Position numbers and translations under genes: made by a program. From NCBI GenBank assembly GCA_030268105.1, contig BSDZ01000080.1:2977501-3041500 (forward strand): a stretch of 64,000 nucleotides of DNA, written 5' to 3'. Under the pieces are notes generated by a model, which made no database searches, was not told where the DNA came from, and saw only the letters and a program-made list of their open reading frames with translations. The first letter of the stretch is position 1; every line of letters begins with the position of its first letter. Of this stretch, positions 13,866 through 24,979 are shown piece by piece. This DNA comes from Volvox africanus (Eukaryota > Chlorophyta > Chlorophyceae > Chlamydomonadales > Volvocaceae).

Positions 13866-16800
13866 TCAGTTGTCGGGAACCTCCCACGTAAAGCGCTCAC
13901 CCAGGTGGTCTCGTAGCCCGTCCACGATGCTCCCTGAGGTGCCGACGGGTGCCAGGGGGTGGGAGGAGGGAACAAAAATTAGAGTCTGACTAAATGTGTG
14001 CTTGGAATGGGGCCCTGCACCTGCCACCTCAGCTTTTGCTTCTAGACGCATGCATCCCAACCTTTTCCCTTCACCACACCAGGGACGTGTGTAAACGACG
14101 ACAAAGGGAACTCGGCATGGCAATAGTGGTGTGGAACGGGACAGCTCCTACCCCCCTCTCCGTGGTTCTACCGCTTGCCATAGTATTCACGTATTGGGAA
14201 AACTGTATTCACTCGCTTTCCAGCTCAGTAGCCGTTTATGGTCGATAATTTATCGCTGATGCGCCAGGTTCCGATCTATTAAACCCGGTACTCTTAGTGC
14301 CAGCCGGAACCGCAAGGCCCTTGGCGGAATGGGCACCTGGGCATAAGGTTCGTCCTGTATGACCCTTTCTTTCATTCCTATACCACCATATCTCCTGCCG
14401 CCGTTCAGCACACCCATAACCACGCACCCGGTATAAGGCCCTCCCCCGCCAGCAGGTTGGCCAACTTGCCCACCAACAAGATTTGGTCGTGATCATTGAG
14501 CTTTGTGGCCATAGACAGCACGTCACCCAAAGTCACTTCCGGCTTGGAAATGTAGCTGTAGTAGTAGCAATAGGCGAAGACGGCCATCAGGATCTGTGCG
14601 TGTGGGTAAGGGGGGCAGGGAACAGTATCAAAGGATATGGCCTTGACCACGTAGGTGCGTAGTCGTATACTGTAGGTACCTCCGGGCACCACCTTGTGAA
14701 ATTTCGCCCAAGTACGAAACATGCAGGTCCCGATCGGAACGGTCGGCAACGGTCATAGCCGCGATCCATCGCCGTGAGAACGAGGCGGGCCCACAGTTAT
14801 TCAGGGAATCGTGGCCAATGCAGAAGGTAATGTCGAGGAGTGCAGCTCACCCAACACGTTCGATTATTGCACGCGAACAGAAGGGATGAGGTGCTGGAGC
14901 GCGTGAAAAGTATTTTGACCTCTGCTCCAGTCAAGTTTTTGACTAATCAAAAGCCCAACTCCATCCACCTGGCAGTCAAACCGGTCGGTTACGCCTCCAT
15001 GGCCCGGAATCGTGTCGCCGAAGTCCTTCATGTGGAAAGCTCGCTTGAAGCCACTGGCGAAGAAACCACCTGCATGCACAGACCCTCGTCAAGGCAAATG
15101 GAAGCCATCGAGTCCTCGGGGCATTCCAGTTACAAGAGGCCAATGCAACACGGGAGGTGCGCTCTCGAGCGCATGCTCAGTTCTTGAAAGCTCAAGAGAG
15201 AGAGAGAGAGAGAGAGAAGCCCAAGTCTGCACGCAAATTGCGGTAACAAACTTGCACTGCAAGATTAAGCCGCGCGAATGCTGGCAAACCGGCAAACACG
15301 CGTGAGCGTTCACACGGAGATCTGGCCACGCCATCTCGCTTCCTCCAGACACGTCTCCCAGTTGTTCAATCTTACCTCCCGCTCGCCTCACACCCTTGCT
15401 TCCTTAGTGCATTCTGCCCTGCGGATCAAGCCCCGGGTACCTTCACCTCACCGAAAGGAGCGATGATAGAGGCAAAGGAGGCTAGCGACAGCGCGTGCAA
15501 CTGAATAGGCGCCACTGTGAAGGTGAGATCGGCCAGCCAGTGGCGTACACCCGCCGGTATCGCGTCGAACATGAGGTTCAAATAGGTTGCCACTGTGTCC
15601 GGCAGGCGGGACACCAGATCGTGTGCCTGCTCGGAGAGCGCGTATGTCTCCGGCACAAAAACCTCATCGGGGTCGCAGTCAAGGCCCTTGAATACGGTGA
15701 GATCCTGCGCGGAGGGTGCGAGGGCAGGTGTCAGACGCGATGGGAATAAACGTGTAAGGAACACAAATCGAACTGCACACAGTTCTTCTAGACTAGGAAG
15801 AAAGAGAGAGCTAAACAAACAAACGGTCCAGTATAGCAGTCGGCTGACTTCAACCGCCTTCAGCCTACCTTGCGTGGACATGTCATCCACTTGAATTTGC
15901 TCATCAGCGCCGCTAGGAAGAAGGCGATGACCAGAGTGCCCAGGAAGCCGCCGATGAAGCCCTCCCAGGTCTTCTTGGGGGACAGCTTTATCAGCGGCGT
16001 GCGGCCGAAGAAGAAGCCTGCATATAGGATATCCAAGGAGTGCATGAAAAAGCCATTACCTGTCCACTTATCTTTGCCATAAGCAGCAATGGCCTCGTTG
16101 AACTCATGCATCACTCAGTATAAGTCGTCCTCTTTACGCCGCTCAATATCATTTCGGCGCGACTAGAACAGCAATGAGCTGATATTGTTAAAGATCAGCT
16201 TGTCAACGCATCAGGCCCTTTCACCCCTTGGGCGGCCCCTGCCGTCGGCCTTGGCGCTGGGGTGAGCTGGCGCCATGCGTACCGGTCAACTCACCGGCCA
16301 GGTAAGCACATATGTCGTTGGCGACAATCAAGAAGGCGGGCAGCACGTACCAGATGAGGCCGGAGAAAATGTTTGAAACGAAAAAAGACCTGGTAGCAGA
16401 TGCCATGGAGCGCCGGATCAATGCAAGGGAGACGCGTCAGCCCTGAGCATTGCCACAACGAGATTGAGATGTGAGTAATTCCGGAAACTGAAACGGGAGC
16501 TGGATGACTCAAACCTGGTTCTGGCGTTCTGCCGTCAACGCGTGCCCAAGTAGATCACGTGCAATATGGGGGCCTCCAATCTCCTTAGTTACCGCCAAAA
16601 GCCAAGCAGAGCGCGGGCTGCAAGCTTTGCCGGCCGGGGCTTCAGCGGCTCTACCCGGCACATGCACAAAACAAATCCTTTGCCCACAAGAAGAACAGCA
16701 AGCCCTTGGCCCCGGGCTCGCATGCCATTCCTAGAGCTATAAAGCCGTAGCACACCACTTCCGAGCTCACGTTGGGACGGTTGTGATGAGGATGATCATG

Positions 16801-19800
16801 TGAGTCCAGGCGTAGTGCGCAAACTGGTGCAGGTACAACCCCTTCTTAAGGCTGAGCACGAAGCCAACAAACCCTGCAAGGTTCAAGGGGTTTCTCAATG
16901 GGCTGCACGCAGGATGGACTCGGTACCTACTCCTCTAATAATATACCTACTCCTACCTTGACATGGCAAATATGGCCTGCGTAGCTATGATACACATGAC
17001 CTGCGATACCGGGGTTGACTTTTTGACATGGGACATACACACTTCGGTGCCGTTGCTGCAGCAGCAGCCATTGGTTGTGCAAAAATACAAGCTGGAAAGT
17101 CCGCAACCTTGCATGCTCATATCTGGTCTGAGACAGATGGCCTGCCGCCGCGCCCATCCGAATGTAGATGCCCTACCCAGCTGAGCCAGCTTCCAAACAA
17201 GAGCGTCCTTTTTTCATTTGTTGTTTTGAAGTACACTTTCTCTTGCCCTTGTCCACGCACACTCCGCCGCCGGCCTACCTGCCATGTACAACGAGTAGCT
17301 GATTAGGCTGTGATGCTTCAGGGCCCAGTAGAACAGCCGTGCTAACGTCTTGTCTGATGTCACCTCCACCAATAGATTGTTCTTGATAAACCTGCGAGGC
17401 ATAATACCCAACTACTATGCCTATGAAACCATCAAGATACATATATGCTGGTGTTCGTTGCAATTGCTCAGCTTCAGGACATTCGCCGGTTCCCAAGACG
17501 GCTCGATGCGCGCTGCAAATCCCCACACAGGCGGACGCTGAACTCCACCACGGCGCAGCAAAACAGTCACCTTGGCATCAACCCACAGGCCAACAACGAG
17601 ATATGGCGAAATTCCAGTCATGAGGGAGGGCATCTTTCGAACTGCTACCTAGTTGAACACTTCGAAGGCGGATCCTTCAGCTAAGTCGCTGTTGAAAGCG
17701 GCCAGGCCAGGGCGCCTTGGACAGACTGTTATACCGCCTATGCCTCCAACAACCAACGGTGCAGGAGACATCCATCCATGCTGCAATACGCATGCAGGAG
17801 CCCAGCAGCTATAGCTAGCTGTAGCTAGCCCCGTGCTGCAGGGCCTTCGTTTTGCTCAAGATCCTCTCTTTGCCTAGGCTGTCGGATGATTCCATCCCTT
17901 GCTTCAAAAAGGAATACCTGAGCTTCCCATCCTGATCCTCATGCTGGTCCTTACTGCCACATAATAGGCTTCGATGTGTGCGTCTTTGGACATACACTCT
18001 GCCCTCCCTGTTCCCCTGACGTGCCTCTCGCTTCGTTTTCCTCCTAGTCATCAGCGACATCAGTTTTAATATCAGTTTTAATATCAGGTTTCTGGAACTT
18101 CAGTCTCGGTCTTACCCCTTCATCGCAGGCAAGTCAATAACTATTTGCGAACAGTTCGCACTCGCCATATTGGTCTTTACGTCATGTTCCTTTCTTCCCC
18201 AATTTCCACATCTCCCAACCCCAAATCAGTGCCGCACCGACCTGAGGTATAACCAGAAGACCGCTGTGAAGAAGAAAAACCACTGCTGCGTGCGTAGCAA
18301 CGGAAGGCTGCGTTTCGACCGTTCAGCGACGTAGGCGATGCGGAATAGCTCACGGGCCACAAGGAACTGCGCATGCATTAACATACACATACACAAACAG
18401 ATGCGGGGACCCGGCAGCAGCAGTGTAGGGCCCAGACCCAGAAACTACTACCCGCCTACTACCCGCTGACGACTGCCCGAAGCTGCTGAAATTGTGGCTT
18501 GGTGCCACATCTCGATGCCTAGCAACGGCCAAAGATGGGCGTTGACCCTACCCCGCATCTACAATGAGCTAATTGAAAGATCAGCAGGAAATTCATGACA
18601 CACAGCACGAATATGAGAGGTAGCGCAGAGCATTTACGAGACAGCTTCCTCCAATGAAACTGACTCGCAGGGCAGGACAAGACAAGACGAAAAGACCCAT
18701 GGCCAACAAATGTGAGCTCACCAAAGCGGCTTATGAATGCGTCAGTCAACCCCACGCACACGAGGAAGGACCGAATATTCACCATCGTGCAGCCATAGGA
18801 ACTGCCTCATCTGCCCGGCGTACTCGTGTTCAGTATGGCGAATGACACGGCAATGGCTTTGCTGAACCACTCCTCGGATTGGCTCTCATGGCTGGTTCGC
18901 GCCCACAGGAACCCTGCCCAGCCCCGGGTGTGACCGGCTTCCCGGCAGGTACGCTGCCTAAAGCCCCCGTGCGTGCACATGTCTCCGGTGGCGTCTGAAT
19001 GAAACCCCCGGCTTCGTAAAAGCTTCAGGCTTTTCCACACACAAACGTTGGCATTTTCACACATGATGTTGCGAAAACTCTAACCAATGCTGGTCACTAA
19101 CGTTCCTGCCTGGGTATGCCTTTCCCCAAGCTCCTACGCGTCATCCCCAGACGTTCCTACTCAGCGACAGAACGCACCTGCATCAGCAGGATGAAAAACA
19201 TAAGCGGCACATGACCCGACCAGATGATGCCGATGAATGTGCCAATCAGCGCCACGGTGGAGACCGTCCGCACACGAAAAGAGCGAAGCTTCGTCTTCTG
19301 CACGACACACGAAACACCCAAAATGGTTGTGAGATTATACCGCGTACTAGGTGCACTAAGCATAAGGGAAGAAAGCAAACTGATCGTACGCGATCGACGT
19401 GCTTGGGCTCCGGCTCCGGTTCCGACGCGTCGTCGACCTGCGCGCAAACCGTGGAGCTGTCAGGTCGAGCATATCAAGCTGACGACCGATTTCAACCGAC
19501 TTACATATTCTACCGGTGCAGATGTTGCAACCTTGCTTGGGGCCTTAACTTTCTGCGGGGTCGCCATTCAAGCCTGTAGACGTTTCCGTGGTGAGGAAGG
19601 AAATCGTTTCAAAAGCATAGGCAATTACAACTTTTTCACTCAATGAAATTTTGTAGGCATCAACCGCGCAGATGTTTTGCGATTTATCAAATTTCGGACA
19701 GACCACCGTCAGATGTACGACAACCACCCGAACGCGGAACACCTCTGGGTCCAATCGGGCAAAATCACAATCCTGAAAAGTAATGTCATGTGTCTATATT

Positions 19801-20051
19801 ATACAATGAAATTGCGACGATGGGACTCCAACGATTACTGAGAGAACCGCTATCTCAGTCTAACGTGTCTTCCAGGGTTTGTATCCATGGTACTCAAAGG
19901 CTGGTTTATTACTTGCCTCTAAATAGCTTCGTGTTGCAATAAGCGGGAGCCCAGGGTCTCGACCCTGGGAGCCAACATAGCTCTTGTCAACTGCAAATTC
20001 GCCAGACCTTTGCCGTCGCTTTACGCATAGGTCTAGACATTCTATCACCAT
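13866..20051 (-). CDS. CDS1: Phosphatidate cytidylyltransferase (CDP-diacylglycerol synthase)
   Basis: Makes CDP-diacylglycerol from phosphatidic acid and CTP, the precursor of phosphatidylinositol, phosphatidylglycerol and cardiolipin, in the ER or another internal membrane. Exons: (20051-19917 tentative), 19297-19178, 18366-18242, 17391-17279, 16873-16771, 16389-16295, 16017-15869, 15704-15452, 15069-14969, 14593-14428, 13933-13866. The ten firm exons join in frame to about 430 residues. They carry the family hallmarks: an N-terminal [13 protein letters not shown] segment, [24 protein letters not shown], and the C-terminal signature [13 protein letters not shown]...PGHGG.TDR.DCQ holding the metal-binding acidic residues. 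There are several hydrophobic spans, as in eukaryotic CDS1. The tentative first exon ends at a GC donor (GAG|GCAAGT) and adds 45 residues. Its ATG overlaps the OPA3 start on the other strand, so the true start is unsure. The intron at 17392-18241 hosts one copy of the 337-bp inverted repeat. Confidence 0.96.
15195..15217 (+). repeat. (AG)n microsatellite in CDS intron
   Basis: About eleven AG units between CDS exons. Confidence 0.85.
17496..17832 (-). repeat. 337-bp inverted repeat, copy A (in CDS intron)
   Basis: Reverse complement of 33969-34305, same length, with only two mismatches seen when aligned by eye. It carries a 46-codon open frame ([12 protein letters not shown]...GFAARIEPS) read on the minus strand, and a subterminal GCTAGCTACAGCTAGCTATAG palindrome-rich stretch. 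No clear target-site duplication. Could be a young non-autonomous mobile element or a duplicated fragment. Confidence 0.9.
19950..19969. repeat. 9-bp perfect hairpin palindrome
   Basis: CCCAGGGTC, a TC loop, then GACCCTGGG. It lies in the interval between the divergent CDS and OPA3 genes, inside the tentative first CDS exon. Confidence 0.5.
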
Positions 20052-21666
20052 GGCGGCTCTAGTTTTTAAAATGGGAGCGTTGCTCCTTAAGCAGGTAAGT
20101 AAACCAAAACCGGTGCCAGGGGGACGAAGCAATTAGGGGCTACGCATGCTAGATCCTAATTATAGGGATCGATCAGTGTAAAGTCAGAGGGTTTTTGATT
20201 TGGGGTTCATTCCATCGTATCATCTTGATCTTATTCCGCAGCTGGGCAGGGTAGGCTCCCTTGCGTAATAGCCAACACTACGCCTGACAGAACGGAGCGC
20301 CATCCGGCTATAATATATGCTTTTCTGCTTGGATTACATTGTGTCTCATGCAAACCGAGAAGTACCCTGCGTGCCACTCTCTCGCAGATGGCCAAGCCCC
20401 TGGGTAGCCGCTTCGAAAAGTGGGCGATGAATCACCCGGTGGCTCGAAGATACATCATTTCGTCAGCACAGGCGAGACGGGCAAAAGTCTAGACTATTGG
20501 CTTGCAACTGGGCTCCATCGTGAGTCGGCGCACCCGGCACCATTCCACCGACGGCGCTGGCTGATAAACCGGCGCCTGGGGAACGTCGGGCAAAGCCTTC
20601 CATGTCCTGACAACCATGTGTCGGTATCCTTTTTGGCCAGTTACGTACCCTTTAAGGCAAATGGTTACCGTATATATACATGCAACCTGGTTATGCGAGG
20701 ATTGCCGAATACATCGCTGACCGTTGGGACCACTTCGACCCGCAACCCTGAACACTGGTCCAAACAGGTAGTTCATCGGTGGGAAGTGTACATCACCCGT
20801 GGCGCCGAGGGCAAATCGGGCAAGGCGTTTGTGGGCGCCATGACGGAGGAGAAATCAGTGGAGCTGGCATCAAAGATTGCCAGCGAGGGTTTCGTGTTCG
20901 CTGTAAGTGAGTGGGTTGGTGCGTGGCCCGAGTATGTGAATCGGCCCATGATGAGGCCGGGTGATCGCATGGCTTGTGGGCGTGGTCAAGAATGTGTGCA
21001 GAGGGTTTATTGCAACGGCAATTCTAGAGGGAACCAAGGCGAGTGTCCGCCGTCCTTTGTTAACCGAAGCGGTGCGTCGGGTCGTCGAGGTTGCGATTGG
21101 CAACGTTCGGAAGTCGGGGTAACCAACATCAGGCCGATTGTGATAGTGGTCTTAGGTTACAACTTTGAAACGTTGGGATTGAAGACCTTCTCGAGCGTGC
21201 CACCAGATATCGGTAGGGCGTCTAAGAAGCTGCGGACATGGTATCGAGCAGAGCCTTTATCATCCATGCCCGCAATCCTAATGGATCGACAGGTGGGCAT
21301 TCTTATTGTGACGTTTGAGTACGACCGTACGAGACGAAAAGAAATCGAGAAAAAGAAAAAGGAGGAGCAAGAGCGGCAGGCAATACTTGACCAAGCCAAG
21401 CGCGAGCGTGAGGTACGGCCAACATGATATGTTCCTGTATTTTTTCCATTTCGTTCTCTTACCTTGTTCTCTGTTCTTGCATCCTGTTATCCATTTTGAA
21501 CTGTCCTGGGGGACAGCGGCTCCGATTTGAAAACCAGGAGCAGCAGGAGCTGATCGGGCAGTTGCTACATCGGGTGGAGCGGCTGGAGAAGGCCATACAG
21601 GAGGCGCAGCAACGAAGGGTGAAGCAGAGTATGTGGGGCGGCTTCCTCGGGCCTCGGGCCTTGTAG
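20050..21666 (+). CDS. OPA3: OPA3-like mitochondrial protein
   Basis: OPA3 proteins are small mitochondrial membrane-associated proteins linked to mitochondrial shape and lipid balance; the biochemical activity is not settled. Exons 20050-20094, 20388-20471, 20768-20902, 21293-21412 and 21517-21666 give 177 residues. Order: N-terminal [15 protein letters not shown] (the FKLGTLALK-type start of the family), the RFEKWAMNHPVARRYI segment, the EEKSVELASKIASEGFVFAVG stretch that ends in a hydrophobic segment, a charged KEIEKKKKEEQERQ helix, and a C-terminal coiled coil (ELIGQLLHRVERLEKAIQEA). Exon 2 must end at CAG|GCGAGA, a GC donor: joining there gives the same spacing between the AQ and HR residues as in plant OPA3, whereas a downstream GT adds residues. 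Codons are relaxed compared with the flanking genes. Confidence 0.93.
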
Positions 21667-22241
21667 CACACCCATCGGGTCTTCACAAATGTGCACAGGC
21701 GCCCGTGAGCTGGGATGCTTATACTCGGATGGCCTGTTTTTCGCTAATCATTGCCAAATTTGGTAGCACTATGTGTGACGAGTGACTTACTGGCATGTTT
21801 GGATCTGCGGAACAGCGCGCTTTCGATAGATGCCCATTTGGTATAAGGATTGCGTGGGTATGAGTGCCGTTTGTAGCGCTGTCAGCAATTGGATGCTGTC
21901 AATAGGAAGATTTATTTCGATATGGTGGGGATAGATTACGGCGTTTTCAAACTCTTGGAATACACGAGGGGACGGCGGGCCCGAAGTTGGAATGCGACAA
22001 ACTTGTGATCTGGTTAAGTTAGCAGAAACGGACCAGTTGCTCGTCATGCGACTGCGATGGGCTTGGATGGGGACGCGGGTGGTAGGAGTGTTCTTGCAGG
22101 TAGAAATTAAAACCCTGATGTACAACTCCGGTACCAACGTCGTACACCTGCACCGCTTGGACGAGAGTTGGCTGAAATTATATTAACCATATCGTATTAC
22201 ATCCAATATTTTGTCTAGGAGGATTTCGTGTAGGGCTGTCC
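21667..22241. other. Spacer, OPA3 to dioxygenase
   Basis: No exon, RNA gene or repeat recognised. AT-richer sequence holding the OPA3 3' region and the dioxygenase promoter. No TGTAA signal was spotted close to the OPA3 stop. Confidence 0.5.
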
Positions 22242-24216
22242 ATGGGGCGTAGAAATCGCAAAGTTTCCGAGGCTTACGAGCACTGGATGAATGACTACAG
22301 AGTTGCAAGCTCCTGGATTGCCAAAAAACAACTAGAACGCGCTGTCGATGCGAATGGCGGGCTCGTGCGGCTAGAGAATTTCTTGCCGGAGGTGCGCAAC
22401 GTAGGAGTTGCTGAAACATTGGTGCTGACCCCAGTCCAAACTTATATAGAAGAATACAACTAATACGATATAATAGAAAAATGACAGTTCGTTGCAGAAG
22501 GAATCCTGGCGACTGTCGGCGCCGTTTCGGACGAGCAATGGAACGATACATCGGCCAGCACCGATTATCGCCAGAACAACATCAGTCACAGCTTCTCAAG
22601 CGTTAAACACGCAAGAGGCCTCGATGCGGTGGTGCGGCTCTTTTCGCTGGTGCGGCCAGGAAGCCTGAACGCCTTCTCCGCTGCGAGGTACTGCAAAACG
22701 GACCATATCGCCCCTCATGATGATAGGGCCTACACACAGGTAGGGCACTTGCCCGCAAAGATTCAGCCAACTCTGTGTTCGGACCAAATAGAACCTGCAG
22801 GGGTCCAGTCAATTCTACCGTGCAACAAACAAGCCGCAGCCCACCCGGTAGCCGAGTTTAATCAATTTGCATACTCTTCTCGTTTTCAATGAAGTTACCC
22901 ACCTTCCCCCCAGGTGAAGCTGGATAGCGGCCGCATTATTACCGCCTCCCGAACTCTGGCAATCATTTACTACCTCACCCGTGACTGGCACGAAGAGTAC
23001 GGTGGTGTGCTGGTTGACCTGGAGGACCCCACCGCTCCCCCGGGTGTGGGCCGTAAGTATGTGCCGCTCTGGAACAGCGTTGTGGCCTTCCGAGTGCCCC
23101 GGTACCATGCTGTCACACCCATGACTACTAATCGTCCACGTTATTCGGTGAGTTTGGCAAATATGGTTCCTGTAGTCGGAGCACTGGGATCGGGAGGGGC
23201 GCAGGGGCGTACCAGCCGTGCCCAGGTGCTTGCCACTAGCCTATGGTGAAAAGCGATGTTCGATGGGTGCATATACCTCCTGTGGGGGGACTTGAAGCAA
23301 TTCGCGTCACGAGAGTATGCAGAGATAAGACCGTCGGATAAGATGCTGATGAGATGTTGGAGGGTTCTTAACGATTCGTTGATTGTCGGATGCGCTGCGG
23401 TGGCCTTTAGCTAGGCATTCAGTCCTCTTTTCGGAAGCCGTCAGCCCAGGTGCCGGCCCGTGTGCACAGCGCACCGCAGAACATAACCTCCATTCTGCCC
23501 ACGTGGTGCAGATATTCGGCTGGTTCCTGGAACCGGGCAGACTGTACGAGTTGTATCGTGGAGAAGATGCAGAGGCCGGAAAGAAAGCAGGCCGCGAAGG
23601 AGCAGCACAGCATCAGCGTCGCGCAGGTGCCAAGCGCAAGGGAGGTAGCCTGGGCATCGCTGATGACTCAGCGACAGCACCAGGTCCAGAGACAGAACGC
23701 GCTGCTGGACGTGCAGTTAATGCGGCCGTGAAGTCCGGCGAAGCTGTTACACTGCAGACTGGTAGCGGCGGACAGCATGAGGTGTCCCAGGAGTGGCTCC
23801 GGACGAATCCCAATCAGCATGGCCCCAGAGTGAAGCGGCAGCGGAATGCTGACACAGACGGGACTGCAGTGGGGCCCTCGGGGCGCAGCAGTGCAAAGCA
23901 ACGGCAGCCCAGAGTTCACCGGCAGAATTCAACTCGGCAAGACCAGCAGCAGGAGGAAGACATGATGGGGCAGGAGTGTGGACCGTCGGATGTCATTCAA
24001 AGTGCCGTCTTGGGGACAGTGAGAGGTCATGGAGGGTTGAGATGTGAGGCGGTGGGGGACACAGCTATTGGGGACCAGGTCGGAATGGCCGGCGGTGGAA
24101 GGCAACGATCTTCGGTGGGCTTAGCACCGGGGTTCCTCATAGATTTGGGAAGGGTACGAGCCTTTCGGCTGCCTGGGCGATGGCAAGGTCGGCGGAAGCA
24201 CATGTGTGCGCAGTGA
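22242..24216 (+). CDS. 2-oxoglutarate/Fe(II)-dependent dioxygenase
   Basis: Exons 22242-22391, 22488-22739, 22914-23147 and 23512-24216 (stop) join in phase to about 446 residues. The catalytic double-stranded beta-helix core spans roughly residues 60-225. Exon 2 ends with APHDDRAYT, the H-x-D iron ligands. Exon 3 has the IIYYLTRDW...EYGG strand pair and RYHAVTPMTTNRPRYS, supplying the distal iron His and the Arg that binds 2-oxoglutarate. Exon 4 opens with IFGWFLEP. This layout is that of small prolyl-hydroxylase-like or Tpa1/OGFOD-type oxygenases. The substrate (a protein side chain or small molecule) cannot be told from sequence. The last about 200 residues are low-complexity Gln/Gly/Arg-rich and may be mis-modelled, since a further intron could be hidden there. 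Confidence 0.8.
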
Positions 24217-24318
24217 CGGTTTGGGAGACGGAAATTTCTTCCCTCCTTCCCCACTTCACACACAGCCATACCCGAGAGGTGAACCCTTTCTGGCTGTGGA
24301 TTTGCTCACTGTAGGACT

Positions 24319-24323
24319 TGTAA
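24319..24323 (+). terminator. Candidate TGTAA polyadenylation signal of dioxygenase gene
   Basis: TGTAA about 100 bases after the stop at 24216, at the spacing usual for volvocine genes. Confidence 0.45.
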
Positions 24324-24573
24324 GTACCTCAACTTTGCCGTGGAAGAACTTGCGTTGCTAAGCGAGGTACTGCTGCAACACGAACTGGTAACTAAGCTAT
24401 TAGACAGTCGAAGGCTACACTGTGACAAGCAGGTTCCCGGTCGTGCCAACATGGAGTATCCTATCACCCTATCACATCACAAACATCCGCACTTCACGGC
24501 ATTCCCAGTGCGGAACTCTACGTCCCCACAAACAGAATGCAGCAATAAGGAGCAGGGCCAGTCCCTAATCCAA

Positions 24574-24578
24574 TTACA
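24574..24578 (-). terminator. Candidate TGTAA polyadenylation signal of ZMYND12-like gene
   Basis: TTACA on plus, about 400 bases beyond the minus-strand stop at 24980. Confidence 0.3.
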
Positions 24579-24979
24579 ACAATAGGATGTCTTCGGATGC
24601 CCAGGACGAGCCGTCGTGATAATGCCTGACGCAGCCCACCTTCAGCTCCTCGATCAAACATACCTAGCCGTGTCCTACCACCTGCCCACTCCAAGGTAGC
24701 TTCCCCAACTACCTAACGCTGCGGGCGTATGAGGGCTTGTTGCCGGGCATCACTCGTCACCAAAGCTTCCAAGAGCTTGTAACCTACCTGACTGCATATC
24801 CAATCTGACCTCCCAATCTGTGGCTGCATGCGCCCACGCATATCCTCTTTTCCGAGATCTCCCCTCTTGTAACGTTCCCAGTCCCTCCCGTTTTTCCTGC
24901 AGCATCAGGGGGCGTTATCCGTTATACCCAACACCTCAGGGCCCCTGGGCACGAAATCCCCCTGCCGCCTTAGGGTCCC

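Larger units (their letters stand above)
24217..24979. other. Spacer between convergent dioxygenase and ZMYND12-like genes
   Basis: Two 3' untranslated regions meet here. TGTAA occurs at 24319 on plus and at 24578-24574 on minus. No coding exon recognised. An 81-codon open frame at 24340 has no family resemblance. Confidence 0.5.

Noticed and set aside
20420..21427. 335-codon plus-strand open frame spanning OPA3
   Set aside because: It reads through two introns. OPA3 homology requires the spliced five-exon form.
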